Assembly (NCBI RefSeq): GCF_003350405.1
Contig: NZ_QQAW01000008.1
Coordinates: 1-64,000, forward strand
Origin: Gluconacetobacter liquefaciens
Lineage (GTDB): Bacteria; Pseudomonadota; Alphaproteobacteria; Acetobacterales; Acetobacteraceae
Direction of reading: 5' to 3'
Length of the DNA stretch: 64,000 bases
Shown: positions 53,647 through 63,250 of the stretch, piece by piece
Layout: each line of letters opens with the position of its first letter
How positions within the stretch are numbered: position 1 is the stretch's first letter
Position numbers and translations under genes: made by a program
The notes under the pieces: model-generated
Database searches by the model: none
Seen by the model: the letters and a program-made list of their open reading frames with translations, nothing else
What the model was told of the DNA's origin: nothing

Positions 53647-56194
53647 CTACCAGCTATAGGCCAGGTTTCCGTAAACCCTGCGCCCCTGTCCCATATAGCA
53701 GTCGTTCGTACCGCACGAGGTAACATAATATCTGTTGGTAAGGTTCGAAACGGCAACCTGCGCACGCAATCCTTTCAGACGCCTGAACATCGAACCGAAA
53801 TCGTAATGCGCTCCCATATCGAACAATACATAGGGGGGGCACCTTGAAAGAATTCGCAGCATCCGCATAAGTGAAACCGACATAACGGATACCCCAGTTG
53901 AAACCGAACCCTTTCACCCTCTCGAACGGAAGCGTGTAGTCGAAGAACAGCGACATCATGTTGCGTGGCGTACCCTGAACATACCGCCCCTGCTCCGACA
54001 CGGTACGGCCCTCGTCACCGGTCGCCGCATCGACCACCGTAGCCGTCAGGTTACTCCTTGCATAACGCATGTCTGTATAGGTGTATGATGCCACCACATG
54101 CAGGTCCTTCGTAACATTCGCGCTCGCCGAAAGCTCCACCCCTTTCGACGTCACCCTGCCGGCATCGGCATTGTAATTCGTATGGTCGGGATCTCCGATC
54201 AGATAATGATTTTCATTGATATGGAATGCTGATGCCGTCAGCAGAACATCCGTTTTCGGAACCTGGTATTTCAGGCCGGCCTCAAACTGCTTGCCGACCA
54301 GCGGCGCAAACGGCCGCCCCATCCAGTCGCTGCTGGTCTGGGGCACGAACGATGTCGCGTAGCTGAAATACGGTGCAAGACCGAAATCGAACTTGTAAAC
54401 CAGTCCGGCACGCCACGTGAAGGCCGCCTGATTCTGATCGGACGGCTTTCCTCTTTTCGTCGCCGCACTGCCATCGGCATAATAATTCCTTGTGCCGCCG
54501 ATATATTCCCGGCTCACCCAATCCTGCCTGCCGCCAAGCAAGACCGAAAGGCCTTTCCACTTAATCTGATCCTGAAAATACAAGCCTTCCTGAAAATAAT
54601 CATCCCAGTCGGGATAGCTGCTCATGCCACAGGCACCGGGGGTCTTCAGGCAGGTATGCAAATTATAGACCGGATGGTAGATATCGATCGGATCATCCTC
54701 TCCGAACATGATATCCGTAGTTGTCTTGATCTGCCTGAAATCCGACCCCACGATCCAGGTATGCGACAACGGGCCGGTATTCACATGGCCCGTCATCCTG
54801 CTATCCAGCCCGACCGTCCTGTTCTTCCCTGCCGAATACCATGCGGTACGATCGAACTCCGAAGGCGAGAGCCGGCCAGAGAAATACAGATATCGCATAT
54901 CATTCCTGGATGTCTCCCAACGAAACGATTGGCTGAATTCGATATATTTATTGAAGATATGCCGAAATTGATATTCGAACATGGCATCGCGTGCCGAATC
55001 GGCATTCCAACTCGGGTCGCCAAAAAAGCGATGCCTGGGCACCCGCCCCTCCGGCCCCGGAATCAGGGTTCCCACAAGCGGATATTCCGTCCCCGCCGCC
55101 CCGGTCTGCGGCGTGTACATATAACTTCCCAGAACAGTAAGCGACGTTTTCGAATCGATATCCCATGTCAGGGAAGGCAAAACGCCGACCCGCTGATAAT
55201 TCACATAATCCATCTGGGTGCCCTGCGTAACGCCGATCGCGGCCACGCGGTAGCGCAGGTTTCCCGACCTGGTGATCCTGTCGCTGGAATCGAACGTCGC
55301 CTCATACCGCCCCCAGTTGCCAAACCCCACCGTGGCTTCATGCATGGGCGTCTCGGTCGGCTTCTTCAGGCTCATGCCCACCATGCCGCCAGGCGTGGTC
55401 TGCCCATACATGACGGAAGCCGGCCCGTTGACGACTTCGATCCGGTCCAGAAACGCCGTCTCTCCCGCAGCGAATGAGTCGGAAAGAATCCCGTCGACAT
55501 ACTGGCTGGAATTGAATCCACGCTGCTTGATGCCGTCAAACCCACTATAGGCACTGCCGGTCAGGTTCGTCCCCTGCGGTTCGGCATAGACACCCGCGCT
55601 ATACCGCAACGCCTGCGCGACACTCTGCGCCTGCTGGTCCACCATCTGCTGTTTCGTGACCACATAGATCGAATTCGGAATATCGATCAGCGCGGTGTCG
55701 GTCTTCGTACCCGCCATCGTATTCCCCGCATAATACCCCACACCCGGCCCGGTCGGGTCCTGATGCGCCACCACACCGCCAACCCGGACCGGACCAAGCA
55801 TGATGCTGGTCGACGCCCCCCTGACGAGCGAAACCGAACGGCTGCCCGTCTTCCGATAGGTCACGCCCGTACTGGCCAATATCCGCGAAAGCGCCTGCTG
55901 GTCCGTCATCTGCCCGGAAACGGCACCCGATTTCGCCCCCGAAACCGTCGCGCTGTCGAACGCGATCTGGATGCCCGTCTGCGCCCCATAGGCCGCCAGA
56001 GCACGCGCCAGCGGCTGGGGCGGAATCTCGAACCGCCGCACATCCGCGAAAGCCGCCGCTCCGGTTGCGGTGGCCGCCAGGGCACGCGGTACGCCGGGCA
56101 GACCAAAAACCACCATCAGCACCGAGGAACCGGCAAGCAACCCGCCCCGAAAGCACGCAGCAGATTGACGACGAAAGGAACAACAAACAGACAT
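53647..56194 (-). pseudogene. TonB-dependent receptor with STN domain, frameshifted near the C-terminus (cassette A)
   Basis: The frame from 56194 encodes a signal peptide (cleavage near ALAATA), an STN secretin-like signalling domain (about 50-125; FEIPPQPLARALAAYGAQTG), TonB box MLGPVRVGG, plug and barrel (FecA/FpvA type). After residue about 785, SFKVPP runs into a C7 stretch (G7 at 53833-53839 on the plus strand) and goes out of frame. One base later the expected ending appears: YVLFDMGAHYDFGSMFRRLK to GQGRRVYGNLAYSW, stop 53647. Losing one C restores about 848 residues, very close to the 852-residue paralogue at 59881. As read, the protein would lack its last strands. Confidence 0.82.
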
Positions 56195-56329
56195 GGCAAC
56201 GGGCCCCGCAGGCGGTCGAACGGATCATGTATGCGAACGATATGCATTCGCGTATTCCCATGACCGCCGGGGCACGCCCGTTTTCAACGGGACGCGGAAA
56301 AGTTTTTCCAAAAACCCGGCACGGCGCCG

Positions 56330-57325
56330 TCAGCCGGCCCCCGGCCCCGACAGCACCAGCAGGAGCCCGGCGGGCAGAGACACCACCCGTCCCCCATGCA
56401 GCGCACTGATCGCTTCCAGCGCCTCTTTCGGACGATGAAGATCGTAAACCCCGCCCATCGGCACCCTGTCGCGCTCCAGCCCATGCGTCAGCACGGTCCC
56501 CGCATAATAGCGGCCGAGCGTCCGCACGGCATCCGCCAGGGTCATGCCATCCAGCACCAGATGGCCCGAAGCCCACGCGCCAACCCCTGCCGGATCGACC
56601 TCCCCGCGCTGTTCGCGCCCGCTCGCGCCATCGACCGCCCATTGCTGCCCGGATGCCAGCCGCACGAGAGCCCCCCGCCCCGGCCAGGAGATGCCGACCA
56701 TCCCCTCCTTCACCGCCACGGCCACACCGTCCCCCGCCAGCCGCACGTCAAAGGCGGTGCCGATATCCCGAACCACCGCCCGCGCGGCCGTCACCGAAAA
56801 CCCGTGCGCCGCGTCATGCACCACCGTGAAGAAGGCTTCCCCTTCCAGCAGCGCAACCGCCCGCTCCCGGCCGGCATAATGCAGCGCGATCGCCGAACGC
56901 GGCCCCAGGATCACCGTCGATCCATCCGGCAGCGCGAGCGTGCGCGTCTCCCCCGCCCCGGTCACATAATCCGCGCGCAGACGCAGCACGAGGTCTGGCG
57001 TCCGCAGCCCGAAGGCCCCCACCAGCACCGAGGCCGCCACCCCCAGCGCGATGCGCCGCAACCACCGCCCGCCACGCCCCGGCCGATGCCGCCCCACGGA
57101 AGGCACGGCCTCCCCGGCCGGCATGTTTTCCCCAGCCAACCCGCCGGCGACCCCCCATGCCTTCTCCACCCGCCGCCATGCCGCCTCATGCAGAACGCTG
57201 CGCGCACGCCACGCCACACACGCCGCGGCGAGGGCCTCATCATCCGGCGCCTCGTTCAGCCGGATCTTCCATGACGCGGCCTCCAGCATGGCCTCGTCAC
57301 GCCCCGGAAGCGGCGTCGCCGTCAT
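56330..57325 (-). CDS. FecR family anti-sigma/signal relay protein (cassette A)
   Basis: 331 residues from ATG 57325. A cytoplasmic N-domain (about 10-75, DEAMLEAASWKIRLNEAPDD) is followed by one membrane helix (about 90-110, IALGVAASVLVGAFG) and a periplasmic FecR domain (RTLALPDGSTVILGPRSAIA; FTVVHDAAHGFSV; VVRDIGTAFDVRL). It receives the signal from the STN domain of the receptor and controls the cognate sigma factor. Lies between the sigma gene (100 bases upstream) and the receptor gene. Confidence 0.9.
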   Translation of the reverse strand: MTATPLPGRDEAMLEAASWKIRLNEAPDDEALAAACVAWRARSVLHEAAWRRVEKAWGVAGGLAGENMPAGEAVPSVGRHRPGRGGRWLRRIALGVAASVLVGAFGLRTPDLVLRLRADYVTGAGETRTLALPDGSTVILGPRSAIALHYAGRERAVALLEGEAFFTVVHDAAHGFSVTAARAVVRDIGTAFDVRLAGDGVAVAVKEGMVGISWPGRGALVRLASGQQWAVDGASGREQRGEVDPAGVGAWASGHLVLDGMTLADAVRTLGRYYAGTVLTHGLERDRVPMGGVYDLHRPKEALEAISALHGGRVVSLPAGLLLVLSGPGAG

Positions 57326-57425
57326 ATGACCATGCTCCCTGCTGCCCCGCGACCAAGGTTCCGGATGACCACCCTGAAACAGGGACGAAACAGGCCGCCT
57401 TTTTTCAACGCCACGCGCGGACTCT

Positions 57426-57935
57426 TCACGATTCCGCGTCAGGAAGCGCCGTGGCACACGCAACCAGCGCAATCTGGATCATCTTGTGTACCCGCGTGGT
57501 CGAAACCTCCAGCACGGCCGCGATCTCGCGCAGCGTATAACCGCCGATCCGATACATCTCGAACGCACGCCGGGTGCGCGGCGGCAGGGCAGACAGCGCC
57601 TGGTCGACAGCCCCTAGTTCCTCGCTGAACCGGAACTGCACGTCGGGCGTCAGACACGCCGCCCCGGCCTCCGCCAGCAGCGCATGGTCGATCTCCATCG
57701 GAACCTGCCGCCGCGACGATTTCAGATGGTCCAGCGCCAGCCGACGCACCATGGTTGTCAGATACGCAATCGGGCTGAACACGACGACACCGCGTTTCGC
57801 CACCGACGCCACATGGACGAAGGCATCCTGAACGATATCTTCCGCATGCGCCGGACACCCCACCATGCCCGTCGCCAGCGAGACGAAACGCGACCGGTTC
57901 GCCAGATAAGTTTCAAGAAGTGGATCGGAAGACAT
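57426..57935 (-). CDS. FecI-type ECF sigma factor (cassette A)
   Basis: 169 residues from ATG 57935 (a GTG precedes it directly). Region 2 is at about 10-75 (AEDIVQDAFVHVASV, YLTTMVRRLALDHLKS) and region 4 at about 105-160 (LSALPPRTRRAFEMYRIGGY, TLREIAAVLEVSTTRVHKMI). Expected to transcribe the receptor gene when ferric ligand binds. A strong Fur-box-like site lies about 50 bases upstream. Confidence 0.92.
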   Translation of the reverse strand: MSSDPLLETYLANRSRFVSLATGMVGCPAHAEDIVQDAFVHVASVAKRGVVVFSPIAYLTTMVRRLALDHLKSSRRQVPMEIDHALLAEAGAACLTPDVQFRFSEELGAVDQALSALPPRTRRAFEMYRIGGYTLREIAAVLEVSTTRVHKMIQIALVACATALPDAES

Positions 57936-57981
57936 CACAGCCCGCGTTTTCCCTTAACGGCGCGTTTCGGTCCCCTTATCC

Positions 57982-58000
57982 CATCATGAGAATAATTATC
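57982..58000 (-). promoter_or_regulatory. Fur box before sigma gene A
   Basis: CATCATGAGAATAATTATC agrees with the consensus Fur box at 15 of 19 positions and has the TGAGAAT core also found at 25069. It is placed in the promoter of the minus-strand sigma gene. Confidence 0.65.
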
Positions 58001-58154
58001 AACAAACAAACCCGCCCCGACACCCCCGCGATCGCAATATCCGCCATGATCATCCCGGACGGTAAAAAACAGTCCTGCCAATCGTCTTCCAATCGACAGC
58101 CCCCATTCCATTCCCTCTTCCACACCCCACGCGCCGCGCATGGCCGCCCCGGTT

Positions 58155-58173
58155 GTTGACAATAACTATCAAC
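58155..58173 (+). promoter_or_regulatory. Fur-type dyad before sigma gene B
   Basis: GTTGACAATAACTATCAAC is a near-perfect dyad (9-1-9) ending 41 bases before the sigma B start. It is weaker against the classical Fur consensus than the site at 57982. Confidence 0.4.
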
Positions 58174-58214
58174 TCCGTCATCCCCATTCCGTGTAACGGG
58201 CCGGCGCGAACGAC

Positions 58215-58724
58215 ATGGCATCCTGGGGCAAGACATTCAGCCTGCTCTTTCGGGCTCACAGAAAGCCGCTCGAAGCCGCATTGCGGAAACGGGCGGCTCC
58301 CGGAGAGTCAGTCCCCGATCTCGTGATGGACGTGTTTACCCGCGCCTACGCCGCCGGTCCGCGCGCCACGCCGGATGAGCAGGTGCGCGCCCTTTACACG
58401 GCGGCCCGCAATGCGGCGTACGACGCGTATCGTCACAACCGCATCGTCGCCGCTTCGGCCGATACCCTCGCCGACCTCCACCCCGAAGCCGACCATCGCG
58501 ATCCCGAGGCCCACGTCGCCGCGCGCGAAACGCTGGATGTCGTCGATCAGGCGCTCGCCGCCCTGTCCCCACGCTGCCGCGAGATCTTCATCCTGCGCCG
58601 CGTGCACGGCCAGACCTCCGCCGACATCGCCCGTCGTTTCGGTATCTCGGTCAGCGCGGTCGAAAAACACGTGGCGCGGGCGCTCCGGGCCTGCCAGAAA
58701 GCCCTGGAAGACGCCCACAGGTGA
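58215..58724 (+). CDS. ECF sigma factor (cassette B)
   Basis: 169 residues. Region 2 is divergent (VPDLVMDVFTRAYAAG replaces EDIVQDAF), while region 4 is clear (LSPRCREIFILRRVHGQTSA, DIARRFGISVSAVEKHVARA). It belongs to the same FecI-like class but is clearly more distant from sigma A and C than those are from each other. Followed by FecR after 49 bases and then the receptor. Confidence 0.88.
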   Translation: MASWGKTFSLLFRAHRKPLEAALRKRAAPGESVPDLVMDVFTRAYAAGPRATPDEQVRALYTAARNAAYDAYRHNRIVAASADTLADLHPEADHRDPEAHVAARETLDVVDQALAALSPRCREIFILRRVHGQTSADIARRFGISVSAVEKHVARALRACQKALEDAHR

Positions 58725-58773
58725 AGGCCACCCCGGCCGTCCCTCCAAGTCCATGACCGGCAAGCAGACAGGC

Positions 58774-59730
58774 ATGACAACACGGCCCAAGCCCAGCGAG
58801 CGCCAGAGGGACGAAGCCGCCATGTGGGTCGCGCGCCTGTCCGACCCCGACGCCACCGCCAAAGACCGCGCGGCATTCACCCACTGGCTGGACCAGGACC
58901 CGCTCCACCGCCAGGCGTATACGGAACTCGCCGTCCTCTACGATACGCTCGCCCCCGCCGCGCAGGCGGCAGACCGGCGGGCCGGCTGGACCAGCCGCGC
59001 CCTCGCCCACCTCCAGCCCGGCCCACGCTGGGGCCTCGTCGCCTCCGCCGTGGCGGCAAGCGCGCTACTGGTCTGGATCGACAACCCCTCCTTCCTCCAG
59101 GACATGACGGCCGACATCCGCACCGGCCGGCAACCGGTCACGGCCGCCACCCTGCCAGACGGCTCGACCGTGCGCATGGCGGCGGGCACGGCCCTGAAAC
59201 TCGATTTCTCCGGCGGAACCCGCCATGTGCGCCTGCTGCACGGCGAGGCCCTGTTCGCCGTCCGCCATGACGCCGCCCACCCCTTTTCGGTCACCACCGG
59301 CGGATATGCCATCCGCGATGTCGGCACCGAATTCGACATCGCTGACCGCGCCACGGAAAGCCGCGTCTTCGTCGCCCAGGGCGCGGTTGACATCCTGGCC
59401 AACGGCACCCCGGTCGCTCCCACCCTGCATGCGGGCGACGAAGCGATCCTGCCCCGCCACAAGCCCGCCACCGTGGCCCAGGGCACGCCAGATATCGCCC
59501 TGGCCTGGCTCTCCGGGCGCCTGGTCGTCCAGGACACGACGATGACCGACCTGGCCCAACAATTGCGGCGCTACGGCAAACGCCGGATCTTCCTCACCCC
59601 CGCCCTGCGCGACCGCACCGTCTCGGGAACCTTCCCCCTCACCGACCCCGACGGAGCGCTGGTCGCCGTCGCCGCCTCGGTCGACGCCCATGTCACGTTC
59701 ATCGGCCCCTGGCTCGCCCTCGTCCACTAA
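58774..59730 (+). CDS. FecR family anti-sigma/signal relay protein (cassette B)
   Basis: 318 residues from ATG 58774 (58753 is an alternative). N-terminal DUF4880-like domain (QRDEAAMWVARLSDPDATAK, HWLDQDPLHRQAYTELA), one membrane helix (about 88-105), FecR domain (AATLPDGSTVRMAAGTALKL; FAVRHDAAHPFSV; IRDVGTEFDIADR) and the C-terminal secretin-N-like part (LAQQLRRYGKRRIFLTPALR). Same order of genes as cassette A. Confidence 0.9.
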   Translation: MTTRPKPSERQRDEAAMWVARLSDPDATAKDRAAFTHWLDQDPLHRQAYTELAVLYDTLAPAAQAADRRAGWTSRALAHLQPGPRWGLVASAVAASALLVWIDNPSFLQDMTADIRTGRQPVTAATLPDGSTVRMAAGTALKLDFSGGTRHVRLLHGEALFAVRHDAAHPFSVTTGGYAIRDVGTEFDIADRATESRVFVAQGAVDILANGTPVAPTLHAGDEAILPRHKPATVAQGTPDIALAWLSGRLVVQDTTMTDLAQQLRRYGKRRIFLTPALRDRTVSGTFPLTDPDGALVAVAASVDAHVTFIGPWLALVH

Positions 59731-59880
59731 GCCGGGCCGCCAACGACGCCCATGAACCAGAGATCCGTTAATATGATAATTTTTCGCATTCGCAGATGAG
59801 GCAATATCGCTCTCACCCGTTTTGAAAAGTAGCAGGGGCTGCATCGCACCCCGTCTTTTCGAAACGAGCATGAGGGCCCG

Positions 59881-62439
59881 ATGCGCCGCCGAACCCGGTT
59901 TTTCACCACACGAACCGCCCTGACCTGCGCCACGACCCTGGCCTGCCTCACCGCCCTCGGCGCCGCCGCCCCCCGCCCCGCACACGCCGCGTCCCCCACG
60001 TCCGCGCCCACCTACCGCTTCGCCATTCCAGCAAGCCCCCTGCCGGTCGCCATCGCCCGGATCGGCGGCATCGGCGGCGCGCGGATCGCCTATGCCTTCC
60101 CCCTCCCCGCCAACGCCACCAGCCAGCCGGTATCCGGCACCCTCACGACCGAAGCCGCCCTGCGGCAGGCCCTCGCCGGCACCGGTATCGGCATCGCTGC
60201 CGGCCCCGACGGCGCGCTTCTGCTCACGCCATCCACCCATTCCACCATCACCCTCGGCCCGGTCCGCGTCGGCGGCCAGAGCACCCGCCAGAACCCGACC
60301 GGCCCCGGCATCGGCTACGTCGCCGAAACGACCATGGCCGGCACCAAGACCGACACTCCCCTCACCGAAATCCCCAACTCCATCTACGTCATCACGAAAC
60401 AGCAGATGGTGGATCAGCAACCCCAGAACGTGCAGGAGGCCCTGCGCTACACGCCCGGCATCTATGCCGAAAGCTGGGGCACCTATTCCCAGGGCTCGGC
60501 CCAGACCAACACGATCCTCCAGCGCGGGTTCGGTACTTCCCAGTTCGTCGACGGGTTGATGTCCGAATCCTTCAGCGCGGGCGAAACCGCCTTTCTCGAA
60601 CGGATCGAAGCGATCAACGGCCCCGCCTCGGTCATGTACGGCCAGACCACACCCGGCGGCATGATCGCAATGTCTCTCAAGAAACCCACCGACACCCCGC
60701 TGCATCAGGCCAGCCTAGGCTTCGGAAGCTGGGGCCGCTACGAGGCGACGGTCGATGTCAGCGACAAGGTGACGCGCTCGGGCAATGTGCGTTACCGCAT
60801 CGCCGCCATCGGTACCACCCAGGGCACACAGACCAGATATGTCGATTACCACCGCGTCGGCGTCCTGCCCTCGATCACCTGGGATATCGACCACGATACC
60901 AGCCTTTCGCTGATCGGCAGCTACCTCTACACCCCCGGCAGCGGCGCCAACACCAGCCAGCAGCCGCCTTATGCCACCCTGCTGCCCGGCGCCTATGGCC
61001 GGCTGCCCCGCAGCCGATTCCTGGGCGACCGGAACTGGAACGAAAACGCGAACCGCGACGCGATGTTCGAATATCAGTTCCACCACCGCTTCAACAGGTT
61101 CATCGCCTTCGATCAGGTCTTCCGCTTCGAACAGTCGCAGTGGAACTACGAAAGAATGAACTATGCGGGCATGCTCAACCAGACCACCGCCCTCAGGCTC
61201 CCTTCTTCAACGAAGGAGACCAACGACACGGTCGGGCTCGACAGCAGGGTCCACGGCAATTTCGATATCGGCCAACTTTCCAACATCTGGGTCGTAGGAT
61301 CGGATTTCCGCCAATACTCCAATCATTTCCATCAGATCTTCGATCGTTCGTCAGGCTTCAACGGCCTGCCTGGTTTTAACGGCTTCAGCACGATCAATAT
61401 CTACGATCCGCAGAGCAACTACATCCCCTGCGTCGACGTGCATAATCCCACCTGCCGCGATCAGGTCTATAACGGCAATACCAGCTATTTCCAGGAAGGC
61501 GTCTATTTCCAGGATCAGATCAAGTGGAAAGGTCTCTCCATCCTGCTCGGCGGCCGGCAGGACTGGGTAAACTACCACGGCGGGACCACCACCACCTCCA
61601 ACATCAACGCCACCAGCACGGCCACCACGTCCTATAGTGCCGACCTGCCCCGCCCCCAGAGCGCCTTCACCTGGCGCGCCGGCCTGGTCTATGCGTTCGA
61701 TTTCGGCTTGTCCCCCTATTTCAGCTATTCCACGTCCTTCATTCCCCAGACAGGCAACAACTGGCAGGGCAACACCTTCCCGCCCCTCACCGGCAGGCAG
61801 TACGAAGCCGGGCTGAAATACAAGGTCCCGCACCGCGATATCCTCATCACCGGCGCGGCCTACCATATCGACGAAAACCACTACCTGATCACCGATCCCG
61901 TCCATACCGACTTCTCGGCCGATGCCGGTCGCGTCACGTCGGAAGGGTTCGAACTCGCGGCCAACGCCAACATCACCCGCGATCTCAGGGCCATCGCGTC
62001 CTACAGCTTCACCAAGGCCACCTTCACCCGCACCAACCTGATCGCGACCGAGAGCTTCCCCGACGGCAGCAGCGGCGCAGACGTGGCGGAAAAAGGAAAA
62101 TACGTCCCGACCGTCCCGCGTAACATGTTTTCCTTTTTCCTGGACTATACCCCGCCCTACCGCCTGTTGCGCGGTTTCGGCCTCAACGGCGGCCTGCGCT
62201 ATATCGGCTCCACCTACAACAGCGCCGCAAACAGCTACAAGGTTCCGGCCTACCTGCTGTTCGACATCGGCGCCCATTACGACCTCGGCGCGGCCACCCC
62301 CATCCTGCGCGGCCTGAAGGCGCAGCTCGCGGTCTCCAACCTGACGAACAAATACTACATCACGTCCTGCACGGGTGCTTACAGCTGCTATATCGGCCAG
62401 GGCCGCCGCCTCTACGGCAACCTCACCTATAGCTGGTAG
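59881..62439 (+). CDS. TonB-dependent receptor with STN domain (cassette B)
   Basis: 852 residues, intact. Signal peptide (cleavage near RPAHAAS), STN domain (about 42-115; YRFAIPASPLPVAIARIGGI), TonB box TLGPVRVGG, plug (EIPNSIYVITKQQMVDQQ; ERIEAINGPASVMYGQTTPG) and barrel ending GQGRRLYGNLTYSW. A close paralogue of the frameshifted receptor at 53647, sharing long blocks. Siderophore-type ligand; it signals through FecR B. The 150-base gap upstream contains an AT-rich patch (AATATGATAATTTTTCGC) that should include the sigma-dependent promoter. Confidence 0.92.
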   Translation: MRRRTRFFTTRTALTCATTLACLTALGAAAPRPAHAASPTSAPTYRFAIPASPLPVAIARIGGIGGARIAYAFPLPANATSQPVSGTLTTEAALRQALAGTGIGIAAGPDGALLLTPSTHSTITLGPVRVGGQSTRQNPTGPGIGYVAETTMAGTKTDTPLTEIPNSIYVITKQQMVDQQPQNVQEALRYTPGIYAESWGTYSQGSAQTNTILQRGFGTSQFVDGLMSESFSAGETAFLERIEAINGPASVMYGQTTPGGMIAMSLKKPTDTPLHQASLGFGSWGRYEATVDVSDKVTRSGNVRYRIAAIGTTQGTQTRYVDYHRVGVLPSITWDIDHDTSLSLIGSYLYTPGSGANTSQQPPYATLLPGAYGRLPRSRFLGDRNWNENANRDAMFEYQFHHRFNRFIAFDQVFRFEQSQWNYERMNYAGMLNQTTALRLPSSTKETNDTVGLDSRVHGNFDIGQLSNIWVVGSDFRQYSNHFHQIFDRSSGFNGLPGFNGFSTINIYDPQSNYIPCVDVHNPTCRDQVYNGNTSYFQEGVYFQDQIKWKGLSILLGGRQDWVNYHGGTTTTSNINATSTATTSYSADLPRPQSAFTWRAGLVYAFDFGLSPYFSYSTSFIPQTGNNWQGNTFPPLTGRQYEAGLKYKVPHRDILITGAAYHIDENHYLITDPVHTDFSADAGRVTSEGFELAANANITRDLRAIASYSFTKATFTRTNLIATESFPDGSSGADVAEKGKYVPTVPRNMFSFFLDYTPPYRLLRGFGLNGGLRYIGSTYNSAANSYKVPAYLLFDIGAHYDLGAATPILRGLKAQLAVSNLTNKYYITSCTGAYSCYIGQGRRLYGNLTYSW

Positions 62440-62555
62440 GCACCAGACGACGAACGACAGGTCCATTTTTACAGGGCGGGAACACACCCGTTCGCCATGC
62501 CGAAACCGCAAGGCTCCCGCCCCTTTATCCGCCCCACCGCCCTTGATGTTGCGAT

Positions 62556-62568
62556 CTATTCTCAATAG
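62556..62568. promoter_or_regulatory. Fur-like dyad before sigma gene C
   Basis: CTATTCTCAATAG is a perfect 5-3-5 inverted repeat whose complement contains TTGAGAATAG, the same GAGAAT core as the other Fur-like sites. It ends 75 bases before the GTG start of the third sigma gene. Confidence 0.4.
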
Positions 62569-62643
62569 TGTGGACACACCGATAGCGGGCCGGTTTCCGC
62601 CGACTCCACAGACTGCGAGATTGAGCGCCCGGAACGGCATACG

Positions 62644-63180
62644 GTGGCAAACGACGACACACTTCTCTCGGTCTATCTCGACAACAGGCTCCGCTTCCTC
62701 AATCTGGCGGCCAGGATCGTCGGCTCGCGCGCCAAGGCCGAGGACATCGTGCAGGATGCCTTCGTCAACCTCTCCCAGGCCCGGCGCAGCGGCACGCCCG
62801 TCGCCAGCCCGCTGGCCTATCTGACGCAGATCGTCCGCCGCCTGGCGCTCGATCACATGCATTCGGGCAAGGTGCGGTTCGAGGAAAGCCACACCGAGCA
62901 GGTCCTGGCCGCCCTCTCGACCGAATACCGCACGCCGGAAGATGCCTCCGCGTCCCGCCAGCAGCTCGCCGTCATCGCCTCGGCACTGGACCAGTTGCCC
63001 CCCCGCACCCGCATCGCGTTCGAAATGCAGCGTTTCGGCGGCTACAGACTCCACGAAATCGCGGCAACGCTCGATATCTCCATCACCCGCGCCGCCCAGT
63101 TGATCGCCGAAGCCCTCAAAGCCTGCAAACACGCGATCGACGCGCAGAAACGCGACGGCAAGCCGAGCCCCCGCCCTTGA
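62644..63180 (+). CDS. FecI-type ECF sigma factor (cassette C)
   Basis: 178 residues with GTG start. Region 2 (AEDIVQDAFVNLSQARR, YLTQIVRRLALDHMHSG) and region 4 (LDQLPPRTRIAFEMQRFGGY, RLHEIAATLDISITRAAQLI) closely resemble sigma A. Third sigma of the array, followed by a FecR gene that leaves the window. Confidence 0.92.
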   Translation: MANDDTLLSVYLDNRLRFLNLAARIVGSRAKAEDIVQDAFVNLSQARRSGTPVASPLAYLTQIVRRLALDHMHSGKVRFEESHTEQVLAALSTEYRTPEDASASRQQLAVIASALDQLPPRTRIAFEMQRFGGYRLHEIAATLDISITRAAQLIAEALKACKHAIDAQKRDGKPSPRP

Positions 63181-63250
63181 AAAAACCTTCTCTGCGTCGT
63201 CATCCCAGCAGAAGCCGCCTGGAAAAACCGAGAGCCGCACACCCCGCCAT

